Assembly (NCBI GenBank): GCA_900109485.1
Contig: FOAY01000001.1
Location: forward strand, 1-64,000
Reading direction: 5' to 3'
DNA: 64,000 bases
From: Kosakonia sacchari
GTDB lineage: Bacteria; Pseudomonadota; Gammaproteobacteria; Enterobacterales; Enterobacteriaceae
Below, one piece after another: positions 42,608-51,107 of this stretch. Made by a program: the position numbers and the translations under genes. Below the pieces are notes generated by a model, which was given only the letters and a program-made list of their open reading frames with translations, was not told the origin of the DNA and did not search any database. Position 1 is the stretch's first letter. Each line of letters opens with the position of its first letter.

Positions 42608-43158
42608 CGGGATATCAGCGTCACGCAGGCGAAAAGCGTGTCGCTGCCTGCGTTAACGGCAACCGTCGCCGGGTTATCGATCAGCAGGCTGTCGTAATGT
42701 TGCAGGGTATGGCGTTCACCTTCGACGGTGACATCAAGCAAAATTCCGGCGTTGAACAGCAGCATCGTTCCCTGTTGATGTTGCCATGTGCCATCGCGTA
42801 GCCAGCGCACCGTTGCCTGGGTGGTTTCACGGCGATAAATCACGTTGAAATCGAGTAACGGACCGCCGACAACCTCGCAAAACACCTCGCTGTCGCCATT
42901 AAAATCCGTCGCCTGAAACGGTGCAATTAACGCGCTGCGCTGGTCATCAACCGTCAGAAACATGCCTTCACCTTCCAGCACGCTGATATTTCGCAGGTAG
43001 CCGGAGAAACGTGAGAACGCGCCGTCTTCGCGGATCGTCGCCACCGATATGCGCCAGTCATACTGTTCACTGGCGGGAAAACGGCACACTTCGCGGGTGA
43101 CACCCTGGCCATTTTTCCAGCGCATCTCCGCGTAGCCGCTATAAGGCAGCAGCTTCAT
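42604..43158 (-). CDS. hutD: HutD family protein
   Basis: A 184-residue cupin-like protein of the HutD/Ves family (MKLLPYSGYAEMRWKNGQG, REVCRFPASEQYDWRIS). In Pseudomonas fluorescens HutD is thought to cap hut expression, perhaps by binding formylglutamate; no catalytic role is known. It overlaps the hutC stop by 4 bp, so hutC-hutD is one unit. Confidence 0.94.
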   Translation of the reverse strand: MKLLPYSGYAEMRWKNGQGVTREVCRFPASEQYDWRISVATIREDGAFSRFSGYLRNISVLEGEGMFLTVDDQRSALIAPFQATDFNGDSEVFCEVVGGPLLDFNVIYRRETTQATVRWLRDGTWQHQQGTMLLFNAGILLDVTVEGERHTLQHYDSLLIDNPATVAVNAGSDTLFACVTLISR

Positions 43159-43916
43159 TTGCGCATACTTCCTTCCAGGCGGTAGCGCGAACCCGGATAG
43201 ACCAGGCGCACGCTGGTGACGATTTTCTTGTCCTGACGACCGGTCCAGGTGCGGCGGTTCACTTGCAGGCAGGGGGTGTGCTCATCGATTTCCAGATAAA
43301 CGCACTCGCTGCGGGGCACGTTTACGGCTTCGATAATATGCTCGCCCTCGACAATCGGCGCGATGGAAGAGAGATAGGCATTCGGGGTGATACGGGTGAA
43401 ATCCTGTTGCAGATAGTCCGGCACAATCAGCGCATTCACCAGCCTGTCTTCCAGCATCACCGGAACGCCGTTTTCATAATGACAAATTAGCGAATGGAAC
43501 AGGCGGCTGCCTTTCGGCAGATTAAAGGAGAGCGCTTGCTGGGCATCCGCATGCAGTTGGGTCAGCTCCAGCACTCTGGCGTGATGACGATGGCCGCGGC
43601 TGGCAATCTCATCGGCAATGTTGTTGATTTCCAGCAGCGCCGACTGCCCGCGCACTTCGGCGACAAAGGTGCCAACGCCCTGCATGCGCACCAGCAGCCC
43701 TTCAGCGGTCAGTTCACGCAGGGCGCGGTTAATGGTCATCCGGCTGTAGCCAAACTGACTGACCAGCTCGCTTTCGGACGGCACGCGGTAGTTCACCGGC
43801 CAGGCGCCGCTGTGGATATTGGTTTTGATCATGCTCTTCACCCTTTCATAGAAAGGGGCGGGCTGATCGAGATGCGTCTCGCCTGCGACTGCTTTGAAAA
43901 TTTCGCTTTGCTCCAT
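43155..43916 (-). CDS. hutC: Histidine utilization repressor HutC
   Basis: A GntR-family repressor of 253 residues. The winged helix-turn-helix lies at about 35-90 (RVPSESELVSQFGYSRMTINRALRELT in pieces) and the UTRA effector domain follows; urocanate is the known inducer of HutC. It is divergent from hutF across a 110-bp gap that contains the operator at 43986-43995, indicating autoregulation. TGTA/TACA palindromes at the other two hut promoters are its likely further targets. Confidence 0.96.
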   Translation of the reverse strand: MEQSEIFKAVAGETHLDQPAPFYERVKSMIKTNIHSGAWPVNYRVPSESELVSQFGYSRMTINRALRELTAEGLLVRMQGVGTFVAEVRGQSALLEINNIADEIASRGHRHHARVLELTQLHADAQQALSFNLPKGSRLFHSLICHYENGVPVMLEDRLVNALIVPDYLQQDFTRITPNAYLSSIAPIVEGEHIIEAVNVPRSECVYLEIDEHTPCLQVNRRTWTGRQDKKIVTSVRLVYPGSRYRLEGSMRK

Positions 43917-43969
43917 TAACCCTTTCCTCGGCCGGATGACCGTTGAAGTTTACTCTACGCACAATTGGA

Positions 43970-43995
43970 TGTATATATATAAACATGTATATACA
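43970..43995. promoter_or_regulatory. HutC operator in the hutC/hutF gap
   Basis: A perfect TGTATATACA palindrome at 43986-43995 is preceded by a related TGTATATATA at 43970-43979, 16 bp apart centre to centre. It is 31 bp before the hutF start and 70 bp before hutC, so one site can control both. Confidence 0.75.
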
Positions 43996-44026
43996 TCTTC
44001 TATAACGGCAGGCGGTGAGGGGATAT

Positions 44027-45394
44027 ATGACGGTATATTTCGCGGCAAAAGCATTGTTGCCGCAGGGCTGGGCGGAGAATGTCCGCATTACGGTTTCCGC
44101 ACAGGGCATCATCACCGCGCTGGAAAGCGGTAGTCAGCCAGACGACCACACAATTCGCCTGGACGGTTTCCTGGTGCCGGGCATGCCAAACCTGCATTCG
44201 CACGCGTTTCAGCGCGCCATGGCCGGGCTGACCGAAGTGGTGGGCGATCCGGCAGACAGCTTCTGGACATGGCGCGATTTGATGTACCGGCTGGTGGATA
44301 AAATCACCCCCGAACAGCTGGAAACCATCGCCAGCTATCTGTACATCGAAATGCTGAAGGCCGGTTATACCTCGGTGGCCGAGTTTCACTATTTGCACCA
44401 CGATCGCGGCGGAAAACCTTATGCGCAGCCTGCCGAGCTGGCGTTGCGTATTTCGCAAGCGGCGAAAACGGCGGGCATTGGCCTGACATTGCTACCGGTG
44501 CTTTACAGCTTCGCCGGTTTTGGCGGGCAGCCAGCGACCGCCGGACAGAGCCGCTTTATTCACGATACGGAAGGCTATCTGGCGCTGCATGAGGCGCTGA
44601 CGTCGCAGCTTGCCGCTGAGCCGATGCAGCGTACCGGGCTGTGTTTCCACTCGCTACGGGCCGTTACGCCGGAGCAGATGCAGAGCGTGCTCAACGCCTG
44701 TCCGCAACCGCAGCCGGTGCATATTCATATTGCCGAGCAGCAAAAAGAGGTCGATGACTGTGTTGCCTGGTCCGGGCTGCGTCCGGTGGAGTGGCTTTAC
44801 CAGCATATGCCGGTGGATGAGCAGTGGTGTCTGATTCACGCCACGCACCTTACGCCGCAGGAAACCCAACAGATTGCCGCTTCCGGCGCAGTGGCGGGCC
44901 TGTGTCTGACCACCGAAGCCAATCTTGGCGACGGTATTTTCCCGGGTCCAGACTATCTTGCACAGCAAGGGCGCTGGGGGATTGGCTCTGACAGCCATAT
45001 TAGCGTCAGCGTCAGCGAGGATTTGCGCTGGTTTGAGTACGGGCAACGGTTAAACAAACGGCGGCGCAACTTGCTCCATCTGCCGGATGAACCTTATATC
45101 GGCAATGTGCTGTATCAGGGCGCATTGCAGGGCGGACGCCGCGCGCTGGGGCAGGCGATTGGTCAACTGGCGCCAGGCGAGCGCGCGGATATGTTGTTGC
45201 TCGACAGTCGCGATCCTTTCCTTGCCGCCTCAGGCGATCGTGAACGTCTGAACCGCTGGATTTTCGCCTGTTCGACGAACCCGATAAAAAGGGTGATGAC
45301 CGCAGGACGCTGGGTGATTGAAGAGGGGCGTCACGCGCAGGAAGAGCAGGTGACATCCGCGTTTATCAAGGTCATGCAGCAACTGGTGGCGTAA
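44027..45394 (+). CDS. hutF: Formimidoylglutamate deiminase HutF
   Basis: Deiminates N-formimino-L-glutamate to N-formyl-L-glutamate and ammonia, the step that defines the five-enzyme Hut route. The 455-residue amidohydrolase has metal ligands H57 and H59 in PNLHSHAFQRAMAG, then VHIHIAEQQKEV, LIHATHLTPQE and the late Asp in GIGSDSHISVS. The start MTVYFAAKALLP at 44027 is preceded by GTGAGGGG; a GTG four codons earlier is in frame but lies on that site. Works upstream of the FGase-type HutG. Confidence 0.96.
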   Translation: MTVYFAAKALLPQGWAENVRITVSAQGIITALESGSQPDDHTIRLDGFLVPGMPNLHSHAFQRAMAGLTEVVGDPADSFWTWRDLMYRLVDKITPEQLETIASYLYIEMLKAGYTSVAEFHYLHHDRGGKPYAQPAELALRISQAAKTAGIGLTLLPVLYSFAGFGGQPATAGQSRFIHDTEGYLALHEALTSQLAAEPMQRTGLCFHSLRAVTPEQMQSVLNACPQPQPVHIHIAEQQKEVDDCVAWSGLRPVEWLYQHMPVDEQWCLIHATHLTPQETQQIAASGAVAGLCLTTEANLGDGIFPGPDYLAQQGRWGIGSDSHISVSVSEDLRWFEYGQRLNKRRRNLLHLPDEPYIGNVLYQGALQGGRRALGQAIGQLAPGERADMLLLDSRDPFLAASGDRERLNRWIFACSTNPIKRVMTAGRWVIEEGRHAQEEQVTSAFIKVMQQLVA

Positions 45395-45397
45395 AAC

Positions 45398-45424
45398 AAG
45401 GGATGCCAGGCGGCATCCCTGTTG
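45398..45424. terminator. Terminator after hutF
   Basis: AGGGATGCC / GGCATCCCT with a 4-nt loop, flanked by ACA and GTT, lies between the convergent hutF and the esterase gene. Likely bidirectional; right boundary of the hut genes. Confidence 0.75.
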
Positions 45425-45429
45425 CTCTC

Positions 45430-46038
45430 TTAATCTACGCGGTTAAGCAGCGGCCGCAGGAAGTTCACCGCTTTCATCGCACCGTTCGCCGTAATGGTGT
45501 GCGGCACGCCAGGCTCAAAATAGGTATCAACATCGACACCCGCCGCGCCAAGCTGTTCGGCAGCGCGCTGGCTCTGCTGATAGTGAATCACCGGATCGCT
45601 CGCACCGTGCACCAGCAGCACTGGCGTGTGCGGCGCAGGTTGCCACGGTTGTGCCGAGGCCAGACGACCGGAAAACGCCACCACCGCTGCCAGCGGCCAC
45701 CGGGCATTGACCAGCGCATCCAGCGACATAATCGCCCCTTGCGAAAAACCGCTCAGCACCAGCTTGTCTCGTCCGGGCTGCACATCGTATTTCTCCAGCA
45801 GGCCATTGATGGCGGCGTTAAAGGCGCTGCGGGCTTCGGCAATCCGCGCGGCGCGCGTTTCATCGGTGATGCCGTTAACGCTGAACCACTGGAAACCCGG
45901 CCCCATATCAAAAGGCGACGGCCCGTCCGGCGTGGCGATAATCACATCGTCGAGCGTTTGCGACCAGTATTTCCCCAGCCCTTGCAAGTCCGAGCCACGG
46001 CTACCGACGCCATGCAACAGCACAATCAGTTTTTTCAT
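45430..46038 (-). CDS. Phospholipase/carboxylesterase family esterase
   Basis: A 202-residue alpha/beta-hydrolase similar to E. coli YpfH. KLIVLLHGVGSRG opens the fold, the nucleophile elbow is LSGFSQGAIMS, the acid is in HGASDPVIHY and the histidine in PGVPHTITA. ATG 46038 is preferred over the adjacent ATG 46041 because AGGAAG then has normal spacing. Third gene of a leftward doxX-reductase-esterase operon. Natural substrate unknown. Confidence 0.88.
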   Translation of the reverse strand: MKKLIVLLHGVGSRGSDLQGLGKYWSQTLDDVIIATPDGPSPFDMGPGFQWFSVNGITDETRAARIAEARSAFNAAINGLLEKYDVQPGRDKLVLSGFSQGAIMSLDALVNARWPLAAVVAFSGRLASAQPWQPAPHTPVLLVHGASDPVIHYQQSQRAAEQLGAAGVDVDTYFEPGVPHTITANGAMKAVNFLRPLLNRVD

Positions 46039-46050
46039 CATTGCTTCCTG

Positions 46051-47007
46051 TCACAGCCCGTAAGCGCATAAATCCGGCCCTTGCGGAACAATACCATTGG
46101 GGTTGAGGGCTTTAATCGAGTAATAACCCTGCTTGATATGGTCAATATTCACCGTCTCGCGAATACCGGGAACCGCCAGCATTTCGCGCAGATAGCGATC
46201 CAGATGCGGATACTCCGCCAGCTTACGCAGATTGCATTTAAACAATCCGTGGTAAGCCGCATCGAAGCGAACCAGCGTGACGAACAGGCGAATGTCTGCC
46301 TCGGTAAGCTGCGTGCCGCACAGGAACGGGCACCGGGCGAGGTGGTTTTCCAGCTTATCAAGCTGGCTGAACACATCGTTCACCGCTTCTTCGTAACTCA
46401 CCTGGGTGGTGGCAAAACCGGCACGATAGACCCCGTTATTGAGGTTCGGGTAGATCTCCGCATTCCACTGGTCGATCTCATCGCGCAGGTGCGCCGGATA
46501 GAGATCGACCGCGTTGTTTGCCAGCGAACCAAAGCCGCTGTTCAGCATGCGGACAATGTCGGCCGACTCGTTATTAACAATGGTATGCGTTTTCTTATCC
46601 CACAGCACCGGCACCGTTGCGCGCCCGGTAAAGCGCGGGTCGGCGCGGGTATAGAGCTGGTGCAGCCATTCTGCCTGATTCAGTGTGTCACGGTCAGCGC
46701 CTGGGTAGTCGCCAAAGTGCCAGCCTTCATCCAGCAGCCACGGTTCAACCACTGACACGCTGATCGCCGATTCCAGCCCTTTCAGCTTGCGGGCAATCAG
46801 CGTGCGCGAGGCCCATGGGCAAATGAGCGCCACATACAGATGGTAACGGCCAGGTTCGGCGATGAATCCACCTTCACCGGTGATACCGGGTGCCCCGTCC
46901 GGAGTCACCCAGTGACGAAAGCTGGAAGTCTGGCGAACAAAACCGCCTTTCTCGTCGGTGGCCTGAACCGGGTGCCAGTCGGCCGTCCATTTACCCTCAA
47001 TCAGCAT
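46051..47007 (-). CDS. Glutathionyl-hydroquinone reductase (Xi-class GST, YqjG-like)
   Basis: A 318-residue protein of the ECM4/YqjG group, which removes glutathione from glutathionyl-hydroquinones using GSH. The catalytic cysteine is C63 in LYVALICPWASRTLI, followed by TVPVLWDKKTHTIVNNESADI and the helical C-terminal GST domain with LTEADIRLFVTLVRFD. It resembles E. coli YqjG but differs throughout, so it is probably a paralogue at a non-E. coli site. GGAGG precedes the ATG. 10 bp behind the doxX gene. Confidence 0.93.
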   Translation of the reverse strand: MLIEGKWTADWHPVQATDEKGGFVRQTSSFRHWVTPDGAPGITGEGGFIAEPGRYHLYVALICPWASRTLIARKLKGLESAISVSVVEPWLLDEGWHFGDYPGADRDTLNQAEWLHQLYTRADPRFTGRATVPVLWDKKTHTIVNNESADIVRMLNSGFGSLANNAVDLYPAHLRDEIDQWNAEIYPNLNNGVYRAGFATTQVSYEEAVNDVFSQLDKLENHLARCPFLCGTQLTEADIRLFVTLVRFDAAYHGLFKCNLRKLAEYPHLDRYLREMLAVPGIRETVNIDHIKQGYYSIKALNPNGIVPQGPDLCAYGL

Positions 47008-47017
47008 GCCGCCTCCG

Positions 47018-47425
47018 TTAGCCTTTTACCGGGGTGGGTTTCAGGGCAAATTTGCCGTCGCCGGTCAGCGCCAGTGTTAACAGACCAACAATCCAGAAGG
47101 CCGGGAACTCCCAACCGCCGTTCGGGTTAGTAAAGAAGAAACCGGCCGGGCCATGAACGGTGAAGATAGCGCCGAGCAGAATCGGGATCAGCACAATCGC
47201 CACAATACGTGCGTAAATACCGAGGATCAGGGCAATCGCTCCGACCAGTTCAACCGCCATGGTGATATACGCCAGCCAGCCTGGCAGACCGAGCGAGGCG
47301 AAGAACTTCGCGGTGCCCGCCGGAGTGAAAGCGAAAAATTTCAGACTAAAGTGCGCCAGAAACAGAATACCGAGCGCCAGGCGCATAATCAGTGCGGCAT
47401 ACGGAGTAGTGCGTTGGTCAAACAT
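47018..47425 (-). CDS. DoxX family membrane protein
   Basis: A 135-residue membrane protein with four hydrophobic helices (LIMRLALGILFLAHFSLKFF, YITMAVELVGAIALILGIYA, PILLGAIFTVHG, FWIVGLLTLALTG). It matches DoxX/YqjF-type quinone-associated redox proteins. First gene of the leftward operon with the glutathionyl-hydroquinone reductase and esterase, a combination suggesting quinone or aromatic stress handling. Two TTTCC/GGAAA palindromes lie upstream. Confidence 0.9.
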   Translation of the reverse strand: MFDQRTTPYAALIMRLALGILFLAHFSLKFFAFTPAGTAKFFASLGLPGWLAYITMAVELVGAIALILGIYARIVAIVLIPILLGAIFTVHGPAGFFFTNPNGGWEFPAFWIVGLLTLALTGDGKFALKPTPVKG

Positions 47426-47468
47426 GGTGGTGTTCCTCTCAGTCAGTTGATGAGAGGAGTGTAAAGTC

Positions 47469-47525
47469 TTTCCTGTTGGAAAATTATCCGCGTAAAACAG
47501 GGATGTTTATTTCCATTTTGGAAAT
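47469..47525. promoter_or_regulatory. Paired palindromes upstream of doxX
   Basis: TTTCC-TGTT-GGAAA (47469-47482) and ATTTCC-N5-GGAAAT (47509-47525) are two copies of the same dyad about 41 bp apart centre to centre, roughly four helical turns. They lie between the LysR-type gene and the doxX start, so they are candidate operators for that regulator. Confidence 0.6.
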
Positions 47526-47527
47526 TA

Positions 47528-48439
47528 TCACCACCCCTGTTCCCATTCCGGCTGTAGCGAGAAAGCATCCACCAGAAAATCGATCAGCACGCGGGATTTC
47601 TGCGCCAGGTAACGGGCAGGCGGATAAACGGCGAACAGCGCCAGCGGCGGGGCTTCAAAGGCAGTGAGCACCGGTTTTACGCGCTGCTCTTTCAACGCTT
47701 TACCGGCGACAAACACCGGGATGCGCGCCACGCCCAGGCCGGCGCAGGCGGCTTCAAGGCACACTTCAGCGTTGGAAAATTTACTGTGTCCGCGCACCGG
47801 CTGAAGATGCAGTTGTTTGTGCTCATCGAGGAAAGGCCAGTGCCAGGGATCGCGGAAGTTGGTATCAACAATCAGGCTGTGCTGCTCAAGCTGCTGCCAG
47901 TGCGTGGGCTCACCCTGCCGGGCAAGGTAATCCGGCGAGGCGACCACCACATTGCGGATCGCGCACAGGCGGCGGGCCACCAGGCTGCTGTCGGAAAGCG
48001 CGCCGATGCGCAGGGCAACATCAAACCCTTCATCCACCACGTTGACCAGCCGGTCGGCAAAGCTGACATCCAGTTCGATTTCCGGGTAGCGGCGGGCAAA
48101 CGCCACCAGATGCGGCGTGAGCTGGGAAGTGCCAAACGTGACGGGCGCAGAGATGCGTAGCAAGCCGGAGGGCGCATTGGCGATGTTGCGTACCGCATCG
48201 TTTAGTGCATCGTAATCAATCAGCAACTGGCGGATACGGTCGTAATAGGCCAGCCCCACTTCGGTTGGCGTCAGCGAGCGGGTGCTGCGCCGCAGCAGAT
48301 TAACGCCCAACTCCTGTTCCAGGCGGGAGATGAGTTTTGACGCCTGGCCGTGGCTGGTACCGCAGCGTAGCGCCGCGCCGGTAAAGCTGCCCGTTTCCAT
48401 CACCGCCACAAACATGCGATCGCAATCCAGCCGTTCCAT
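47528..48439 (-). CDS. LysR-family transcriptional regulator
   Basis: A 303-residue LysR-type regulator. The N-terminal winged helix-turn-helix is FVAVMETGSFTGAALRCGTS with SRLEQELGVNLLRRSTR, then a periplasmic-binding-fold effector domain (FGTSQLTPHLVAFARRYPEIE). It belongs to the large group related to aromatic or quinone-responsive regulators. It sits 102 bp upstream of doxX in the same direction, with paired palindromes in the gap, so it probably controls the doxX operon. The effector is unknown. Confidence 0.92.
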   Translation of the reverse strand: MERLDCDRMFVAVMETGSFTGAALRCGTSHGQASKLISRLEQELGVNLLRRSTRSLTPTEVGLAYYDRIRQLLIDYDALNDAVRNIANAPSGLLRISAPVTFGTSQLTPHLVAFARRYPEIELDVSFADRLVNVVDEGFDVALRIGALSDSSLVARRLCAIRNVVVASPDYLARQGEPTHWQQLEQHSLIVDTNFRDPWHWPFLDEHKQLHLQPVRGHSKFSNAEVCLEAACAGLGVARIPVFVAGKALKEQRVKPVLTAFEAPPLALFAVYPPARYLAQKSRVLIDFLVDAFSLQPEWEQGW

Positions 48440-48540
48440 ACGTCTTTTTCCGCAGAATTATCAGTGCCTCACCATAGCAAAAGCGCGCCACGGGCAACAG
48501 TCAGCGGCGTTTTGAAACCAGGTGATGTCAGAAAATCCCA

Positions 48541-48654
48541 CCCGCGCGGCGATATCGCGAAGGGATGGATGAATGCTGTAGCTGGGGGGATTACTTCTAT
48601 GTGCAGGCGCTGGCGCGCTTTTCGCAGAGCTGGAAACTGTACTGCCAGAAATAA
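48541..48654 (+). pseudogene. C-terminal relic of a GH88/GH105-type unsaturated glucuronyl hydrolase
   Basis: One frame reads EGMDECCSWGDYFYVQALAR followed by FSQSWKLYCQK and a TAA at 48652-48654. The ECCxWGDYFYxxAL segment is the typical C-terminal end of unsaturated glucuronyl/rhamnogalacturonyl hydrolases. Upstream the frame breaks up, so only about 30-40 codons remain. This is the stump of a deleted gene between the LysR gene and ygiN, and points to earlier rearrangement here. Confidence 0.55.
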
Positions 48655-48657
48655 AAA

Positions 48658-48686
48658 CGCCGGATAGCGGCTGCGCTTATCCGGCT
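48658..48686. repeat. REP-like palindrome
   Basis: GCCGGATA-N11-TATCCGGC, in the style of enterobacterial REP/BIME units (GCCGGATG...TTATCCGGC). A single copy, placed between the hydrolase relic and the ygiN end. Confidence 0.65.
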
Positions 48687-48723
48687 TTCGTCACTTCCCT
48701 CGCCGCGCGGTGAGGTGGAATAC

Positions 48724-49038
48724 TCAAAGACCCGCTTGCAGAATACGGATATGCGTTTCCAGCACGTCGCCTTTGACCGCTTCGCTCCACGCTTTCATGT
48801 GTGGCGTTTGCAGGTGCGCTTCAAGATGCGCCACGCTTTCCCACAGCTCCACCATCATGATGGAATCTGGCGCAGTAGCCTGGAAGCTAACGCCCGCAGC
48901 GTGATCGACCAGCGGCTCATAGCCGTGACACCCCTCTTCCTGCAACACAACAGGAACGATTTTCGCGAACTGATCGAGTACCGCCTGGCGATGATGCTGC
49001 CCCGGACGGGTACGGATTTCGGCAATAACTGTCAACAT
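48724..49038 (-). CDS. ygiN: Quinol monooxygenase YgiN
   Basis: A 104-residue antibiotic-biosynthesis-monooxygenase-fold (ABM) protein (MLTVIAEIRTRPGQHHRQAV, CHGYEPLVDHAAG). E. coli YgiN oxidises menadiol and forms a quinone redox cycle with MdaB. It follows mdaB by 34 bp on the same strand, as in E. coli. Confidence 0.96.
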   Translation of the reverse strand: MLTVIAEIRTRPGQHHRQAVLDQFAKIVPVVLQEEGCHGYEPLVDHAAGVSFQATAPDSIMMVELWESVAHLEAHLQTPHMKAWSEAVKGDVLETHIRILQAGL

Positions 49039-49072
49039 AATTGGCTAACTCCTTCTAAGTCCAGCTACACAG

Positions 49073-49654
49073 TTAAGCAAAAATCTCCGCCAGATGCTTG
49101 CGATATTCTGCGATATAACGCGGCACGTCCGGCATTTTAATCACGTCATTAGTGATAAAGGTCGGCAGCGCTTCCATACCGAGGAACTGATTCGCTTTGT
49201 GGAACGGCAGGTAAACACCATCAACGCCAACACCGTGGAAGAACTGATCTTTCTCGGTGAATGCTTCCATCGGCGCATTCCAGGTCAGCGACAGCATATA
49301 GGTTTTGCCCTGAATCAGACCGCCGGAACCGTATTTTTTAGAGGCATCGGAACGGGTGCGGCCATCGCTGGCGTACAGTGAACCGTGACCTTCAGTGAAC
49401 ACGTCGTCCATATATTTCTTCACCGTCCACGGCGCGCCCATCCACCAGCCCGGCATCTGCCAGATAATGGTGTCGGCCCACAGGAAGTTCTGCACTTCAG
49501 CCTGGATGTCGTAATCGCCGTCGGTACGCACGGTTTTAACATCATGTCCGAGGTCGCGCAGATAGCTTTCCGCGACTTCGGTCAGGGTGTCGTTCAGTTG
49601 ACCATTGGAGTGCGCGAATTTTTTCGCACCGTTGATAATCAGAATATTGCTCAT
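49073..49654 (-). CDS. mdaB: NADPH:quinone oxidoreductase MdaB
   Basis: A 193-residue flavodoxin-fold NADPH quinone reductase (MSNILIINGAKKFAHSNGQ, ADTIIWQMPGWWMGAPWTV, MLSLTWNAPMEAF). It reduces quinones by two electrons; YgiN acts on the product. Pair arrangement mdaB-ygiN as in E. coli. Confidence 0.96.
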   Translation of the reverse strand: MSNILIINGAKKFAHSNGQLNDTLTEVAESYLRDLGHDVKTVRTDGDYDIQAEVQNFLWADTIIWQMPGWWMGAPWTVKKYMDDVFTEGHGSLYASDGRTRSDASKKYGSGGLIQGKTYMLSLTWNAPMEAFTEKDQFFHGVGVDGVYLPFHKANQFLGMEALPTFITNDVIKMPDVPRYIAEYRKHLAEIFA

Positions 49655-49760
49655 GGGATGTCCTCAATCAAAATCGAATGACGGCAATGTTACCCTGAAC
49701 ATCGGTACGGAAAAATTGGCAAAATGTGCAAAGACTTTTACGTTGAGGGCAATAATCGCG

Positions 49761-51107
49761 CTACCACGTTATCTGCGCGACAAAGCCTCCGTCAGGATGA
49801 TTGCTGAAGGAAACCGACATGTGATGCAGCCTGGCGATGCGTTTAACAATCGACAAACCGAGCCCGCTGCCGGTGGCACTTTGCCCTGGCGGGCGGTAGA
49901 AACGTTCACCGGCGTGCTTTTGCATCTCCTCGCTCATGCCGGGGCCGTTATCCCGCACGGTCAGTGAGTGGGTATCCAGCGTGACATCCACCGTGCTTCC
50001 CGGCGGGCTGTAGCGGATCGCATTATCCAGCAGATTGCGGATCAGCAGGCTGAGTAACAGCGGCTGGCCTTCGCGGCTGACGGAAGGCGTATTCAGATGT
50101 AAACGCACTTCAATACCCGCCTGCTGCGCCGGGTGGTAGATATCCATGATGGCCGATTGCAGCACATTCTCCAGCGCAACGGTTTCGAGATCCGCCAGAT
50201 TATCCAGCGAATCCAGCCTTGATAAGGTGAGTAACTGATCGACCAGCCGTGTGGCGCGATCAATGCCGCGATGCAACTGGGAGAGCGCCTTTTGCAGCGC
50301 TTCGGGGTCGTCATCGGAAAGCTGCGCCACGTCGGTTTGTACTTTTAGCGCCGCCAGCGGGCTACGCAGCTCATGCGCGGCATCAGAGGTGAAGCGGCGC
50401 TCGCGTAGCATCATGGTGTGCGTGCGGGCAAACAGCTGATTCAGTGCATCGACCAGCGGCCGCACCTCGCTGGGCACGCCTTGCGTATTGAGGGGTTGAG
50501 CGAGATCCGGCGCGCGATGCCGCAGCGCCAGCGCCAGTTTTTTTAGCGGCCGCAATTCAATGCTCAGTAGCACGATCAGTAAGATCAGCATTAACGGCAG
50601 GGCAACCAGCCAGGGCGCGAGCTGGGAGGTAATGATGTCCAGCGCCATCTCCTGGCGATATTCCCACTCCTGGCCAACCACAATGCGGAAGGTATTGTCC
50701 GGTGCGGTCAGCCAGAGAAAACGCCAGCGTTCATCATCGTCGCGCAAATGGCCATTATCAAAACCTTCGCGCCGATAGCTGTAAGGGATCTCTTTGCCGT
50801 TCTCGCCGTCGTGCAGTAGCATTTTGCCGTCGGTTGAATAGATGGCGAATGCCAGCGCGTCATCGTCCAGATGACCGTGTTTGATCTTCTTGTTGGCGAT
50901 CTGTGGCGCGGGGTTTTTAAGCTGTTCAAATTCCATCACGCTTAAGCGTTTGGCAAACAGCATTTGCTGCGTATCGAACAAGTTATCGAGCTTTGAACGC
51001 GTCTGATCCCAGGCCACCAGGCTGGCGCACAGCCAGGCCGCCATCGCCAGCAGAAAGAAGAACATGGTCAGGCGCAGACGCAGGCTCAGTGGACGGGCGA
51101 TTTTCAT
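49761..51107 (-). CDS. qseC: Sensor histidine kinase QseC
   Basis: A 448-residue inner-membrane sensor with two membrane helices (about 13-33 and 163-183) around a periplasmic domain. A HAMP-like linker follows, with the phospho-accepting H245 in [17 protein letters not shown]. The ATPase boxes are [21 protein letters not shown] and [14 protein letters not shown]. coli QseC responds to AI-3/catecholamines. It overlaps qseB by four bases. Confidence 0.97.
   Translation of the reverse strand: MKIARPLSLRLRLTMFFFLLAMAAWLCASLVAWDQTRSKLDNLFDTQQMLFAKRLSVMEFEQLKNPAPQIANKKIKHGHLDDDALAFAIYSTDGKMLLHDGENGKEIPYSYRREGFDNGHLRDDDERWRFLWLTAPDNTFRIVVGQEWEYRQEMALDIITSQLAPWLVALPLMLILLIVLLSIELRPLKKLALALRHRAPDLAQPLNTQGVPSEVRPLVDALNQLFARTHTMMLRERRFTSDAAHELRSPLAALKVQTDVAQLSDDDPEALQKALSQLHRGIDRATRLVDQLLTLSRLDSLDNLADLETVALENVLQSAIMDIYHPAQQAGIEVRLHLNTPSVSREGQPLLLSLLIRNLLDNAIRYSPPGSTVDVTLDTHSLTVRDNGPGMSEEMQKHAGERFYRPPGQSATGSGLGLSIVKRIARLHHMSVSFSNHPDGGFVAQITW

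Noticed and set aside
48464-48667. 67-codon open frame over the hydrolase relic
   Set aside because: A different frame of the same region reads ECCSWGDYFYVQALARF and a stop, which is the recognisable one.
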